A stretch of DNA of 64,000 nt, taken from IMG/VR virus record IMGVR_UViG_3300032896_000001, positions 41,096 through 105,095 of that record; one strand, given 5' to 3'. This document shows, in pieces, positions 56,489-64,000 of this stretch. How positions within the stretch are numbered: the first letter of the stretch is position 1; each line of letters opens with the position of its first letter. Under the pieces are notes generated by a model. It was not told the DNA's origin. It saw only the letters and a list, made by a program, of their open reading frames with translations, and did not search any database. Origin of the DNA: a virus. The position numbers and the translations under genes are program-made.

Positions 56489-56964
56489 GCTGGCCTCCCG
56501 GTCGCACGGCCTTGTATCGTCTCTACGATTCCGCCGACGCGCTGCTTTACATCGGAATCGCCCACGACCCCGGAGTCAGGTGGTCCCGCCATGCATCGAC
56601 CAAGCCGTGGTGGCCGGACGTAGCCCGCAAGGCCGTCGAATGGCATGACGAAAGAGAGATCGCCGAGGCATTGGAGACAGCGGCCATCACCGCCGAGCAC
56701 CCTCGTTACAACGTCGCGAACTCCCCATGGGCGCCGAAGCCCCGCGAGCTCGAAGCGTGCGAGATGACGGTCGGCGAGGCACGGAAAGACCTGACCGACC
56801 TGATTGCGCGGGTCCGGTTGCGCGGAGAGCTGATCACGCTCGTAGACCGCACCCGCGATCGCCGTCCCGCAGCGATGATCGTGCCCACCAAACTCGGAGA
56901 GGCGATCATCGCGGCAGGTGGCCCCGAAGCTGCGCTCAATCTGCTGCGCGACTACGCCGACTAG
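56485..56964 (+). CDS. GIY-YIG nuclease / Phd-like fusion
   Basis: 159 aa. Residues 8-80 hold a GIY-YIG core: ALYRLYDSADALLYIGIAHD, a conserved Arg after PGVRW, and the terminal Asn of PRYNVAN. Residues 92-140 (MTVGEARKDLTDLIARVRLR, then DRRPAAMIVPT) resemble the Phd/YefM antitoxin fold. The combination suggests a nuclease controlled by, or fused to, its own regulator. It is transcribed with the HTH gene. Confidence 0.76.
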   Translation: MSWPPGRTALYRLYDSADALLYIGIAHDPGVRWSRHASTKPWWPDVARKAVEWHDEREIAEALETAAITAEHPRYNVANSPWAPKPRELEACEMTVGEARKDLTDLIARVRLRGELITLVDRTRDRRPAAMIVPTKLGEAIIAAGGPEAALNLLRDYAD

Positions 56965-57242
56965 CCCGCCCACGACCACCACGGCCCCTCGTCGGCGACC
57001 CGTTTCCGGAGCGCCGCCCGCAGCTCGCCGAGCGTCCGAGCGGTGACCTCTTCGCACACTTCCGGCCTCGGCGTCCGCCGGTCCTGAGCAGCCGGGTACA
57101 GGTAAGCGCGCCACCGCCTGGCGCGGCCGTGCGCGCCGCCGCCCTCGTCGAGGCAGAAGCCGACGCACTTCCCGCCAGATCGTATGTCGGCAGCGCCGAT
57201 GTCGTACGCGGGGAAGGCCAGGCGGGCGGGCGGGCCGCTCAT
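56961..57242 (-). CDS. Hypothetical protein
   Basis: 93 aa from ATG 57242 (ATGA overlap). LAFPAYDIGAADIRSGGKCV, GFCLDEGGGAHGR and RARRWRAYLYPAAQDRRTPR; the C-terminal helix ends WWSWAG. Its last 4 bp meet the stop of the GIY-YIG/Phd gene. Role unknown. Confidence 0.65.
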   Translation of the reverse strand: MSGPPARLAFPAYDIGAADIRSGGKCVGFCLDEGGGAHGRARRWRAYLYPAAQDRRTPRPEVCEEVTARTLGELRAALRKRVADEGPWWSWAG

Positions 57243-57454
57243 CGCAGGGCCCCCGCCCATCGCAGGGCCCCCGCCCGCCGCAGACGGGATTCGAGGTTCT
57301 TCAGCCCTCGCCGGTTCGATGGCGTCGAACCGCAGTAGGCCACGATCCTGCCGTCCTTGTCGCGGATCTTCACATGGCCTGAGCGTTTCCCCTTGGCGGC
57401 CGTGAAGCCGTCTTCGCTGCGGAGTCGTTTCAGCAGCGCGTCGATGTCCCTCAC
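57239..57454 (-). CDS. HicA-like small protein
   Basis: 71 aa from GTG 57454 (GTGA overlap). DIDALLKRLRSEDGFTAAKG, then GHVKIRDKDGRIVAYCGSTP, SNRRGLKNLESRLRRAG, matches the layout of HicA-type RNA-binding folds and of the conserved actinophage protein with GH...TPS. The active-site His is present (SGHVKI). No HicB partner is adjacent, so toxicity is doubtful. Confidence 0.68.
   Translation of the reverse strand: MRDIDALLKRLRSEDGFTAAKGKRSGHVKIRDKDGRIVAYCGSTPSNRRGLKNLESRLRRAGALRWAGALR
57240..57275. repeat. 18-bp tandem duplication at a gene junction
   Basis: CATCGCAGGGCCCCCGCC occurs twice in tandem (57240-57257, 57258-57275). It duplicates the start-codon region of the downstream gene, giving a second in-frame ATG (MGGGPAM), and adds six residues to the end of the upstream gene (AGALRWAGALR). 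Confidence 0.9.
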
Positions 57455-57573
57455 GGTCTCCCCGTCTCCCGCCACCAGCGGCAGCCGTCGCATTCGCGGA
57501 CGCCGAAGACGCAGAGCAGCGTCCGCCAGTGCCACGGCCGCCGTGAGCGCGCCGCGTAGCCGGTCTCAGCCAC
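57451..57573 (-). CDS. 40-aa zinc-knuckle peptide
   Basis: GTG 57573 (GTGGCTGA overlap); GTG 57582 is possible. The product has LLCVFGVRECDGCRWW, a C...C..C cluster, and ends RETGRP. Both ends overlap neighbours in the style of the operon, which supports translation. Confidence 0.5.
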   Translation of the reverse strand: MAETGYAARSRRPWHWRTLLCVFGVRECDGCRWWRETGRP

Positions 57574-57853
57574 GTCCGCCACCGAGCCCCCGCCGCAGCT
57601 GGACGGCCATCCACGCGGTCTCCGCGACCTCCCGGAGCGCGTCCTGCACGATCCGCTCGGCCTCCGCCTGCCGGGCCGGCTGCAGGGAGACCAGGTAGCG
57701 CTCCCGCCATTCCTCGCACGCCCGCGCGTACAGCTTGCGGGCGTGGCGGGCACCGAAACGGCAGGCGGCGAGCAGGTCCGCGTCGGAGACCAGTGGGGGC
57801 GGCGCGGCGCGGCGGCGCGTCACGGCGGGCGGCGGCGTGCGCAGCGCGGTCAT
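57566..57853 (-). CDS. Helical protein
   Basis: 95 aa from ATG 57853. A Pro/Arg-rich start is followed by ADLLAACRFGARHARKLYAR and VSLQPARQAEAERIVQDALR; mainly helix. Role unknown. Confidence 0.65.
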   Translation of the reverse strand: MTALRTPPPAVTRRRAAPPPLVSDADLLAACRFGARHARKLYARACEEWRERYLVSLQPARQAEAERIVQDALREVAETAWMAVQLRRGLGGGRG

Positions 57854-58275
57854 CCGGACACCGACCAGACGCTCGCATGATCATCCGGCACGGCGTCCCG
57901 CATCTCGCGCAGCACCCCGAGCAGGCCGTCGTAGCTTCCCCAGCCGTTCGGCGGGTTCATCGCCCGGAAGCGCTCAGGGTCGGCCTCGAGCCCGCCGATG
58001 ATCGCGGCCAGGTACTTCCTGCCGTCCTCGCCGGTCGCGCCGTCGAGCCTGCGCCACCACGCCGGGCCGATGGCGTTGCCGAGCGGGCCGCCGCACTGCT
58101 CGGTTCCCTCGCCGCTGGCAGACTCGTACGCGGCGGCGATCATGCCGTTGATGTTGTGGGTTGTGTTCCACCAGCCGATCTCCGACCGGTCCTGCCGGGG
58201 CTCGGGGAGCTTCTGCCCGCAGTGCTCGCAGTTCGCGACCTCGGCGACGGCGTAGAGGGTGGCGTCCCAGCTCAT
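57850..58275 (-). CDS. Conserved actinophage-type protein
   Basis: 141 aa from ATG 58275. [59 protein letters not shown] and FRAMNPPNGWGSYDGLLGVL give a recurring actinophage family of unknown function with a CxxC knuckle. Overlaps the next gene by 4 bp. Confidence 0.75.
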   Translation of the reverse strand: MSWDATLYAVAEVANCEHCGQKLPEPRQDRSEIGWWNTTHNINGMIAAAYESASGEGTEQCGGPLGNAIGPAWWRRLDGATGEDGRKYLAAIIGGLEADPERFRAMNPPNGWGSYDGLLGVLREMRDAVPDDHASVWSVSG

Positions 58276-58811
58276 GACGGGACGCCCGCCTCGTCGCCGA
58301 GCTCGGCGTTGATCCACGCCAGGAACGCCGTCCAGCGGTCCTCGGGGCTCATGTCGTCGAAGCGCTCGTCGTTGCGGAATGCGATCTCAACCGCCAGCGG
58401 CCGGGCTAGCCCCGCCTCGTGCGCGATAAGGTCGGCGCTCTCCCACCCGCTGTGGTTGCTCTCCTCAAGCGTCGGCAGCGAATCGAACGCCGCGATCGGG
58501 TCCATGCCGCTCTTGACCTTGAGGTGCCAGAGCGGCGCGCCGCCCGCGCAGACCCCTTCGCCCATCTCGGCGATGTCGGCGAGGAGCCAGTCCGGGTCGG
58601 CGCGGCCCTCGGCGCGCTTGGCCGGGTTGACGGTGCACAGCGCGCCCGCGATCAGCCTCGGCTCGGGCAGCGCCAGAAGCGCGGCCCGGAGGTCCCGGAG
58701 CGCCCGCCTGCCCCGCTTGCCCTTCAGCGCCCGCTCGGCGTTGGCCTGCCACAAGGCGGCCTGGTTCGGGAAGTCCTCGCCGTCGTAGTCGTCGTCTTCG
58801 AACCTGCTCAT
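58272..58811 (-). CDS. Conserved actinophage-type protein
   Basis: 179 aa from ATG 58811. [54 protein letters not shown], the middle ([20 protein letters not shown]) and [16 protein letters not shown] mark a recurring family of actinophages. Function unknown. Confidence 0.78.
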   Translation of the reverse strand: MSRFEDDDYDGEDFPNQAALWQANAERALKGKRGRRALRDLRAALLALPEPRLIAGALCTVNPAKRAEGRADPDWLLADIAEMGEGVCAGGAPLWHLKVKSGMDPIAAFDSLPTLEESNHSGWESADLIAHEAGLARPLAVEIAFRNDERFDDMSPEDRWTAFLAWINAELGDEAGVPS

Positions 58812-59248
58812 GCTGCGTCTCCCGTTCTCCGCTCGAACCGGCGGACCGGTATCCCGGCCCGCTCCGCCATGTCCGCGCACCCGGTCGCGCCGGGCGAGCA
58901 GTCCTTCACGAATGCGAGGCAGACGTCCGCCCCGGCCTTAACCATCTCCCGGTTCCGGCGCGGTCCCGCCGCGCGCCCGTGAAGCTCCCAGTCGGCCGGG
59001 TGAGGCTCGACCTCGATGCCGTGGTCGCGGGCGAGCCGGTCGGCCATCGCGTCGGCCCCGGTAGGGCACGCGCCGTGAACGACAAGCCCCCGCCGTCCGT
59101 CACGGAACCCGTCGCCGAGTGCGAGGCCGAGCTCCCATGCGAGCAGCTCGCCGTCATCCCAGTCCCTGCTGCCGGCCACGAGAACCCGGTACGGGGGCTT
59201 GGCGAGAGCGTCTGAGTACGCCTTGTGGAGCGGGTGGGCGTCAGGCAT
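58808..59248 (-). CDS. SLOG-superfamily protein (DUF2493-like)
   Basis: 146 aa from ATG 59248. [40 protein letters not shown], then [20 protein letters not shown] and [20 protein letters not shown], fit the Rossmann-like SLOG/DUF2493 fold that binds nucleotide-related ligands. Such proteins occur in phages and in defence or sensing systems; the ligand is unknown. Confidence 0.8.
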   Translation of the reverse strand: MPDAHPLHKAYSDALAKPPYRVLVAGSRDWDDGELLAWELGLALGDGFRDGRRGLVVHGACPTGADAMADRLARDHGIEVEPHPADWELHGRAAGPRRNREMVKAGADVCLAFVKDCSPGATGCADMAERAGIPVRRFERRTGDAA

Positions 59249-59552
59249 CGCGGGCGCCCTCCTTCGGCACGGGGAGCTCATACAGGTGAAAGACGAGTCC
59301 CTCGGCTGTCCGGGGGCAGGTGGCGACCCATTCCGCGCCGTCCGGCAGCCGGTGGCCGGTCCCGAACACCTGGTACGCGCGGGCGATCGCCAGGCCGCCG
59401 TCGGCGTGCTCCGCCCAGAGCTCGACCGAGAACTCGCCGGCGTCACGGGAGACGGCGGCGAACGCGACCGGCGTGTCCCACAGCTCGAGGACGTGCGCCC
59501 GGTCGTCCACGGGGACCGTGTAGCGGAACATGCGGCGGTCGATGTCAGTCAT
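59241..59552 (-). CDS. Small beta-rich protein
   Basis: 103 aa from ATG 59552 (ATGACTGA overlap). [20 protein letters not shown], then [34 protein letters not shown] and GLVFHLYEL, make an actinophage beta-sandwich family of unknown role. Confidence 0.74.
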   Translation of the reverse strand: MTDIDRRMFRYTVPVDDRAHVLELWDTPVAFAAVSRDAGEFSVELWAEHADGGLAIARAYQVFGTGHRLPDGAEWVATCPRTAEGLVFHLYELPVPKEGARDA

Positions 59553-60066
59553 TGCCGACACCGCCTGCGGTGAGCTGCCGGTACTCGTCCGCCTCGTCCC
59601 CGGTGATGGCCCCGGACGCCTCGGCCCGGTCGGTGAGGCTGGCGAGCGCCGCCCGCAGTTCCCCGGCCTCCTTGCGCACGGCCGGGTCGGGCGGCAGTTC
59701 CGCTATCGCGTCGGCGTTCTCGGCGAAGACCACCCGGAGGCCGTCCTGTGCGAAGGCGGCCGTCATCGCCGTTCTCGGGCCTTCCCCGATGGGCTCCCGG
59801 GCCGCGATGACGACGGTGGCGGAAAGAGCCGGCCGCAGGGCGAGAGGGCCGTGCTCGGTCAGGAAGGCGGGCTCGGGTGCGGGCTGCGGGAGCTGGAGCC
59901 TGTCGGCGTCGGCGAGAGCGTCGGCAGCCGCCCGCGCGATCACGTAGGAGGCGTCGCCTCGCTCGCAGGCGTGCCGGACTTCGCGCAGGCCGGCAGACAG
60001 GCGGGCGATGGCGGACAGGTAGAGCGCGGCGCCCGGGTCGAGCGCGGACTCCGGGGCGGCGGTCAC
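59545..60066 (-). CDS. Helical Ala-rich protein
   Basis: 173 aa from GTG 60066 (GTGA overlap). Ala/Asp/Leu-rich helices ([40 protein letters not shown]) and a middle strand segment ([17 protein letters not shown]). Overlaps neighbours by 4-8 bp. Role unknown. Confidence 0.68.
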   Translation of the reverse strand: MTAAPESALDPGAALYLSAIARLSAGLREVRHACERGDASYVIARAAADALADADRLQLPQPAPEPAFLTEHGPLALRPALSATVVIAAREPIGEGPRTAMTAAFAQDGLRVVFAENADAIAELPPDPAVRKEAGELRAALASLTDRAEASGAITGDEADEYRQLTAGGVGND

Positions 60067-61265
60067 AGCGTCGGCTCGCAACGGTCGTGGTCGCCGTCTT
60101 CCGGGCTGCCGATGTCAACGGACACGCCGTCGGGGTCGCCCAGTTGGGCGCGCAGCCGGGCCACCTCGTCCTTGACGGGAGCGAACAGGCCGTCTGCGTA
60201 CGCCTTGTAGTCGGACTCGCGCGCGGGCTGCAGCTCGTTCCCGGCGCCAGGCTGGAGCAGGTTCCCGTCGGAGTCGATGCGGGCCCGCTCCCGGTAGCCG
60301 TCAACACGGGCCTGCTGGTCGCGGAGCCCCTCGCTGGCGCCCTCGCGCAGATCTTCAGGCCAGAAGTCGGCGAGGATCTCGGCGGCGAGGGAGCGCAGTC
60401 CGTCGCGGTCGGCCTCGGCCGCGTCTCGTCCGGCGCGGGCCTCGTCGCGCTCGCTCTCGCGCTCGGCGACGGCCTCCGAGACGCGCGCCCAGTCGACGCG
60501 CGGACTCGCCTTGACGGCGAGCTCCGGCGCGGGCCTGGTGTCGTGCGTGGTCTCGGACACCGACAGCTCACGGCCGGTCAGGAAGTCCCGGACGGCCAGC
60601 GGCGGTCGCCGGGGACGTGCGGGCGCGGGCGCGGGCTTCGGCTCCCAGGGAACGCTGCCGTCGCAGTCGGGGTGCGGGAAGACTCCCGGCACTACGGTCG
60701 CGGTCGTGCCGCAGTAGCACGTGCGGACCTCGCCCGGCTGCAGGCCGAAGACCCGGCCGATGCCGAGGCGGTCGGCGAGCTCGTAGTTCGCCGCCGGCTG
60801 GCCGCGCACGGCGGCGCTTTCCAGGGACAGCCCGTCGCGGTCGCAGAGCGCCTCGAGGACGTCCCGGAACTGCCCGTCGTCTGCCTCGATCCGGGCGCGG
60901 AGCCGGGTGATCTCGGCGGCCTGGTCGCCGTGCGGGCAGGCTCCCAACTTGAGCACGTCCTGCCCTGCGGCCTCGAGGCGCTCGCGCTGCCCCGGGGGGA
61001 CGTCTTCCCAGGCTTCGAAGTCGCCGACGCTTCGGCCGAAGGCGACCACGGCCGATCCTCGCAGCGACTCGTGGATCGCCTGCCCCGGCGTCATCCCGGT
61101 CTCAGCGGGGGCGTTGCCGCCGGCGACCGCCCGCCAGTACTCCCGTTCCCCTTCGACGAGGAACCGCCAGTCGGCGGCGGCAGCCTCGGCGTCAAGCTTG
61201 TACCGGGCTGCGTAGGCGGCGATAGCGGCTGTGTCGTCCCGCGCTGTCTGCGGTGTGTCGGTCAT
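60063..61265 (-). CDS. Large coiled-coil protein with Cys motif
   Basis: 400 aa from ATG 61265 (AAGGGAA upstream). The N-terminal half is helical (TAAIAAYAARYKLDAEAAAA). A zinc-like VRTCYCGTTATVV with HPDCDGSVPWEPK lies in the middle, followed by a Pro-rich linker and a long charged coiled coil (VAERESERDEARAGRDAAEA). A structural or DNA-associated role is possible; no catalytic motif is seen. Confidence 0.7.
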   Translation of the reverse strand: MTDTPQTARDDTAAIAAYAARYKLDAEAAAADWRFLVEGEREYWRAVAGGNAPAETGMTPGQAIHESLRGSAVVAFGRSVGDFEAWEDVPPGQRERLEAAGQDVLKLGACPHGDQAAEITRLRARIEADDGQFRDVLEALCDRDGLSLESAAVRGQPAANYELADRLGIGRVFGLQPGEVRTCYCGTTATVVPGVFPHPDCDGSVPWEPKPAPAPARPRRPPLAVRDFLTGRELSVSETTHDTRPAPELAVKASPRVDWARVSEAVAERESERDEARAGRDAAEADRDGLRSLAAEILADFWPEDLREGASEGLRDQQARVDGYRERARIDSDGNLLQPGAGNELQPARESDYKAYADGLFAPVKDEVARLRAQLGDPDGVSVDIGSPEDGDHDRCEPTL

Positions 61266-61592
61266 GAGGTGTTCCCTTCGGTGGTGGTTTCTGCGGGGGT
61301 CGCGGGCGGTACGGTGTAGCGGCCCTTGGAATCCGGCTCGCTGATCTCCCCGTCGCGCGCCAGGCAGGTACGCGGCGCGGGCGTAGCCGACGCGGACTTT
61401 CCGCTGAACCATCCCGGCGGTCACGGTCTGGCTGCCGGCCAGCTCGGCGATGTACTCCGCGAGCGATCGCCGGACCTGCTCGGCGGCGTAGGTGTTGCCG
61501 CACTCGCACGGGCCGGGCAGGCCGGGGGCGAACGAGCACTCGTGGCCGACGGCGTGGTGCGTGTCGTCAGCGGTCTGGCCGTGGTCGGTCAT
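61262..61592 (-). pseudogene. FtsK-gamma-like winged-helix protein, split by one base
   Basis: ATG 61592 gives MTDHGQTADDTHHAVGHECS through TAGMVQRKVRVGYARAAYL; the next frame continues LARDGEISEPDSKGRYTVPP and ends NTS, with its TGA overlapping the ATG at 61265 (ATGA). Deleting one C of CC near 61361 restores one protein with an FtsK-gamma-like winged helix. Either a base error or a real mutation. Confidence 0.55.
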
Positions 61593-62017
61593 CGGGTCGC
61601 CTCGCTAACGGCGTCGTCCCACTCGCCTTCGTGCAGCTGCGATGTCGGGCCGCTGCCGTCGTCCTCGCCCTCGCCGCCGTTGCAGGGCCCGTCGCAGCCG
61701 CACTCGTTGCGGTCGGGATCGTCCTCGACGCCGACCCGGCAGTTGCAGCCGGCAGGGCAGCGGGGCCACGCCCGGAGAAGCTTCCGGTTCTCGTCCTCCG
61801 CCTCGTCGCGCTCGCGCTGCATGGCGGCAAGCGCGTCGCGCAGGCGGGCGTTCTCGGCTTCCAGCGGCCCGGCGACTGCCTGCCCTGCGGCCTCGTAGCG
61901 GGCGCGGACCGCTGGCGTGAGGCTCTCGTACGCCTTGTGGTGGCTGCCGCGTCGGCCGGTCTGCTCGTGCATGGTCGCGTGGTGGGCGTCGTAGACGGTC
62001 TGGCCGTGGCCGGTCAT
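61589..62017 (-). CDS. Coiled-coil protein with Cys-rich C-terminus
   Basis: 142 aa from ATG 62017. The start MTGHGQTVYDAHHATMHEQ resembles MTDHGQTADDTHHAVGHE of the next gene downstream, a shared N-terminal tag. A coiled coil (AENARLRDALAAMQRERDEA) and CPAGCNCRVGVEDDP, then CGCDGPCNGGEG, follow. Zinc binding likely; role unknown. Confidence 0.68.
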   Translation of the reverse strand: MTGHGQTVYDAHHATMHEQTGRRGSHHKAYESLTPAVRARYEAAGQAVAGPLEAENARLRDALAAMQRERDEAEDENRKLLRAWPRCPAGCNCRVGVEDDPDRNECGCDGPCNGGEGEDDGSGPTSQLHEGEWDDAVSEATR

Positions 62018-62439
62018 GACGCCTGCCCGAGCGCCGCGCCGAGTTGACGGGCGCAGTCGCGGAGCAGCGCCGCCCGGTTGCCGTGCTCCCCCCGGTTGCC
62101 CCACGGGCCGTGGTCGGCGAGAGCGCTTTCCTCCCTGGCGGCGGCCTCCCAGTTCCCGGCGAGCCGCCCCAGGGCGATCGGGTCGGGCGGCTTCGGACGG
62201 TCAGCGCCGTCAAGCCACCCCTCCCAGAGCACGGCCCCGTCGTCGGTGACGATCGCGTACTCGTCATGGCTTATGTCGGAGCGCTCGGAGTCGGTGTAGT
62301 CGACGATGATCTCGCCGACGAAGGCCGCCCCTGCCTCGCCTTCCTTGACCATGAACAGCGCGTCGCGGATCTGCGGCTCCTGGTAGTCGGCGTCCGCGTC
62401 GATCGTCGTGGCGCCCTGGCTGATGACTTTGATCTTCAT
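62014..62439 (-). CDS. Hypothetical acidic protein
   Basis: 141 aa from ATG 62439 (GAGAGG upstream). Strand-rich start (KIKVISQGATTIDADADYQE), then AAFVGEIIVDYTDSE and TDDGAVLWEGW; helical C-terminus with LLRDCARQLGAAL. No family is recognised. It could be an Ocr-like or inhibitor-type acidic protein, but there is no specific evidence. Confidence 0.66.
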   Translation of the reverse strand: MKIKVISQGATTIDADADYQEPQIRDALFMVKEGEAGAAFVGEIIVDYTDSERSDISHDEYAIVTDDGAVLWEGWLDGADRPKPPDPIALGRLAGNWEAAAREESALADHGPWGNRGEHGNRAALLRDCARQLGAALGQAS

Positions 62440-62488
62440 GGCTTCCTCTCGGTGATGGCTTGGGTTGCGGCCGGCGCTTCCGAGGCGG

Positions 62489-62866
62489 TCACGGGTCGTA
62501 GCTCTCGTGCAGCAGTTCCAGCTCGCTCGTCGCCGTGAGCCTCGCCTGCGGCCCGGTCGCCCGGTTCCGGGAGTCCGTCGCGGCCTGGATGTCGGCGAGG
62601 ACCTTCGCCCTCGCCTCCGGGTCGAGGCTCCCCGGCTCCCTGCGGTCCAGGACGCCCCGGACGTCATCCCATAGCTCCCGGGGGTGAGACGGGGGCGTGT
62701 CGTCGCGGACTGCGATCGCCACCAGGCGGGTCACGATGAGCTTCCACTCGCGTCCCGCCGTCTTGCACGCCAAGATGGCCGTCCATGTCTCCTCCGCAGA
62801 CCAGTCCTCCCGCATGGCGGTCACGAGGGCGAGGAGCTCGCGGGGAGCCTCCCGGATCTCGGTCAT
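62489..62866 (-). CDS. Helical protein following the methyltransferase
   Basis: 125 aa from ATG 62866, overlapping the methyltransferase stop by 4 bp (ATGA). EAPRELLALVTAMREDWSAE, WKLIVTRLVAIAVRDDTPPS, then RAKVLADIQAATDSRNRATG. It could be a partner of the methyltransferase, or unrelated; role unknown. Confidence 0.68.
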   Translation of the reverse strand: MTEIREAPRELLALVTAMREDWSAEETWTAILACKTAGREWKLIVTRLVAIAVRDDTPPSHPRELWDDVRGVLDRREPGSLDPEARAKVLADIQAATDSRNRATGPQARLTATSELELLHESYDP

Positions 62867-63993
62867 GACGCCGCGCCGAGCACATCCGGGAGGTCGAACA
62901 GCGTCGGCGCCGAGGCCTCGTCCGCCGCCGTCTTCACGTAGGCGGCGCCGTCTGCGAAGTAGCGGGCGTTGAGCTCGATCCCGACGCCCCGGCGGCCCAT
63001 CCTGACGGCGCAGTACGGCACGGTCATGAGGCCGCCGAACGGGTCGAGGACGGTGTCGCCCTCGGCCGAGTAGCGGTCGATCAGCCGCTCCACGATGTCG
63101 AACTGGAGCGGGCAGAGGTGGTACTGCTGCCCCTTGTGGTGCTGCATCAGGTTGAGGGTCCGCATCCGGGCGACGTCGGTCCAGACGTCGGGGTGGTGCG
63201 ACGGCGGCTGCAGCAGCATGAACCCGGACGGCAGCCGGCCCTTGTCCTCCAGGTGCTCGCCGAGGCCGACGTGCGCCCGGTAGTCGTAGACGCTGGCGAG
63301 CTGGTGGTCGCGGAACCTCTTGAACATGTCCGAGGCGGACAGGGCGCCGAACTCGTCGGGGAGCAGCGGCCTGTCGCCCGACGACCGCCAGAAGCCGTGC
63401 GCGTCGGTCTGCCAGCGGGCCCGCGAGTAGTCCCGCTTGGCCTTGACGACCGGCTGGTCGGCGTAGCTGGTGGAGCTGTCGGTGGGGGGCTTGCGGAACA
63501 CCAGGACGTACTCGGGGACGCCGGCGCCCATCTTGGTGCCGTCCTTGCACTGCTCGGTCCAGCCGAGCCGGTACGTCTGGTTGTTCTCCCGCACGACGTC
63601 GGTGACGACGGTGATCATCGCCATGAACGCGAACCCGTGCCGCATGTAGTGCTGGATCGCCTCGGCGTGGAACGGCTGCAGGGTCTGGAAGCCGAGCCCG
63701 GTCAGGCCGCCCGGGGCGATCCGGTCCTTGACGTGGACGCAGGCGATCCGCCCGGGCGCGAGGACCCGGTGCAGCTCGGGGGTGAGGAAGTCCATCTGCG
63801 CCCAGAAGTGGGCGTTGTCGTCGGTGTGGCCGAAGTCGTTGTACGACGGCGTGTACTCGTACTGGGTCGCGAACGGGATCGAGGTGACGATGAGCCCGGC
63901 CGAGCCGTCGGGCATCGTCGCGCACTCCTCAACGGAGTCGTTGTTGACCAGCCGGAAGCCGTCGCCCGCGATCTCCCGCCGGCGCACTCCCAT
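62863..63993 (-). CDS. DNA methyltransferase (N4/N6 amino type)
   Basis: 376 aa from ATG 63993; the frame remains open past the window edge, so the start could lie outside. TSIPF at residue 38 takes the place of the DPPY motif, and DPFGGLMTVPYCAVRMGRRG at 317 is the AdoMet-binding FxGxG-type motif, giving beta-class motif order. The central part contains HVKDRIAPGG and RENNQTYRLGWTEQCKDG, a conserved set in phage methylases. No restriction nuclease is adjacent, so protection of phage DNA is likely. Confidence 0.86.
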   Translation of the reverse strand: MGVRRREIAGDGFRLVNNDSVEECATMPDGSAGLIVTSIPFATQYEYTPSYNDFGHTDDNAHFWAQMDFLTPELHRVLAPGRIACVHVKDRIAPGGLTGLGFQTLQPFHAEAIQHYMRHGFAFMAMITVVTDVVRENNQTYRLGWTEQCKDGTKMGAGVPEYVLVFRKPPTDSSTSYADQPVVKAKRDYSRARWQTDAHGFWRSSGDRPLLPDEFGALSASDMFKRFRDHQLASVYDYRAHVGLGEHLEDKGRLPSGFMLLQPPSHHPDVWTDVARMRTLNLMQHHKGQQYHLCPLQFDIVERLIDRYSAEGDTVLDPFGGLMTVPYCAVRMGRRGVGIELNARYFADGAAYVKTAADEASAPTLFDLPDVLGAAS

Positions 63994-64000
63994 CGAGCGG

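Noticed and set aside
57239-57454. Complete HicAB toxin-antitoxin pair
   Set aside because: No HicB-like gene adjoins the HicA-like protein; neighbours are a zinc-knuckle peptide and an unrelated protein.

Overview
This 64 kb, GC-rich window is almost certainly most of the genome of a temperate tailed phage (siphovirus type) of an actinobacterium. The host clues are the base composition, GTG/TTG starts, two DUF397 proteins, a DUF6221 protein, a BldC-type regulator and a secreted collagen-like protein. Virion genes run rightward on the left, the integration and immunity cassette sits in the middle, and a long leftward train of very small overlapping genes fills the right. No terminase, portal, DNA polymerase, rRNA or tRNA gene is visible, so the DNA packaging and replication genes lie outside the window.

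Left arm, 1-34.6 kb (+ strand). It opens inside the major capsid gene and continues with head-tail connector and neck genes (5.7-7.6 kb), the major tail protein (8.9-9.9 kb), tail-assembly chaperones joined by a probable frameshift (9.9-10.5 kb), the tape measure (10.6-13.9 kb) and a baseplate hub-like protein (13.9-15.3 kb). From 15.4 to 32.3 kb lies an unusually large set of beta-rich tail-tip and adhesin genes: a Kelch-like propeller, a GH25-like hydrolase, a beta-helix tailspike, an SGNH/GDSL esterase and an 848-aa protein built of about 25 copies of a 22-residue repeat. Membrane proteins (holin candidates) and a cysteine-peptidase-like lysin candidate (33.2-34.1 kb) close the arm. Several reverse-strand accessory cassettes and HNH endonuclease genes interrupt the virion operon.

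Centre, 34.6-44 kb. Leftward genes encode a ParB-like protein, a BldC-like regulator, small membrane proteins, a secreted collagen-like protein, an excisionase-like protein and a Cro-like XRE protein. An 82-bp region rich in palindromes separates them from a rightward XRE repressor whose stop overlaps the start of a tyrosine integrase. That integrase carries a LacI-type helix-turn-helix inside its catalytic domain. A repeat-rich stretch after it (43.4-43.56 kb) is the best attP candidate, and an endonuclease VII-like gene follows.

Right arm, 44-64 kb (- strand). About fifty small genes overlap by 4, 8 or 11 bp, many through a recurring start/stop octamer. Recognisable members are a DUF397 pair, a ribbon-helix-helix protein, a HIT protein, a SWIM-like zinc protein, a HicA-like protein, a SLOG/DUF2493 protein and, at the edge, a DNA methyltransferase. 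A divergent two-gene island at 56.2-57.0 kb (HTH plus a GIY-YIG/Phd fusion) has its own promoter and direct-repeat operator.

Four genes appear interrupted by single-base shifts (near 22504, 36047, 47805 and 61361). They may be consensus errors or real mutations and should be checked in reads. Because integrase and attP candidate lie between both arms, the sequence looks like a virion or circular phage genome rather than an integrated prophage.
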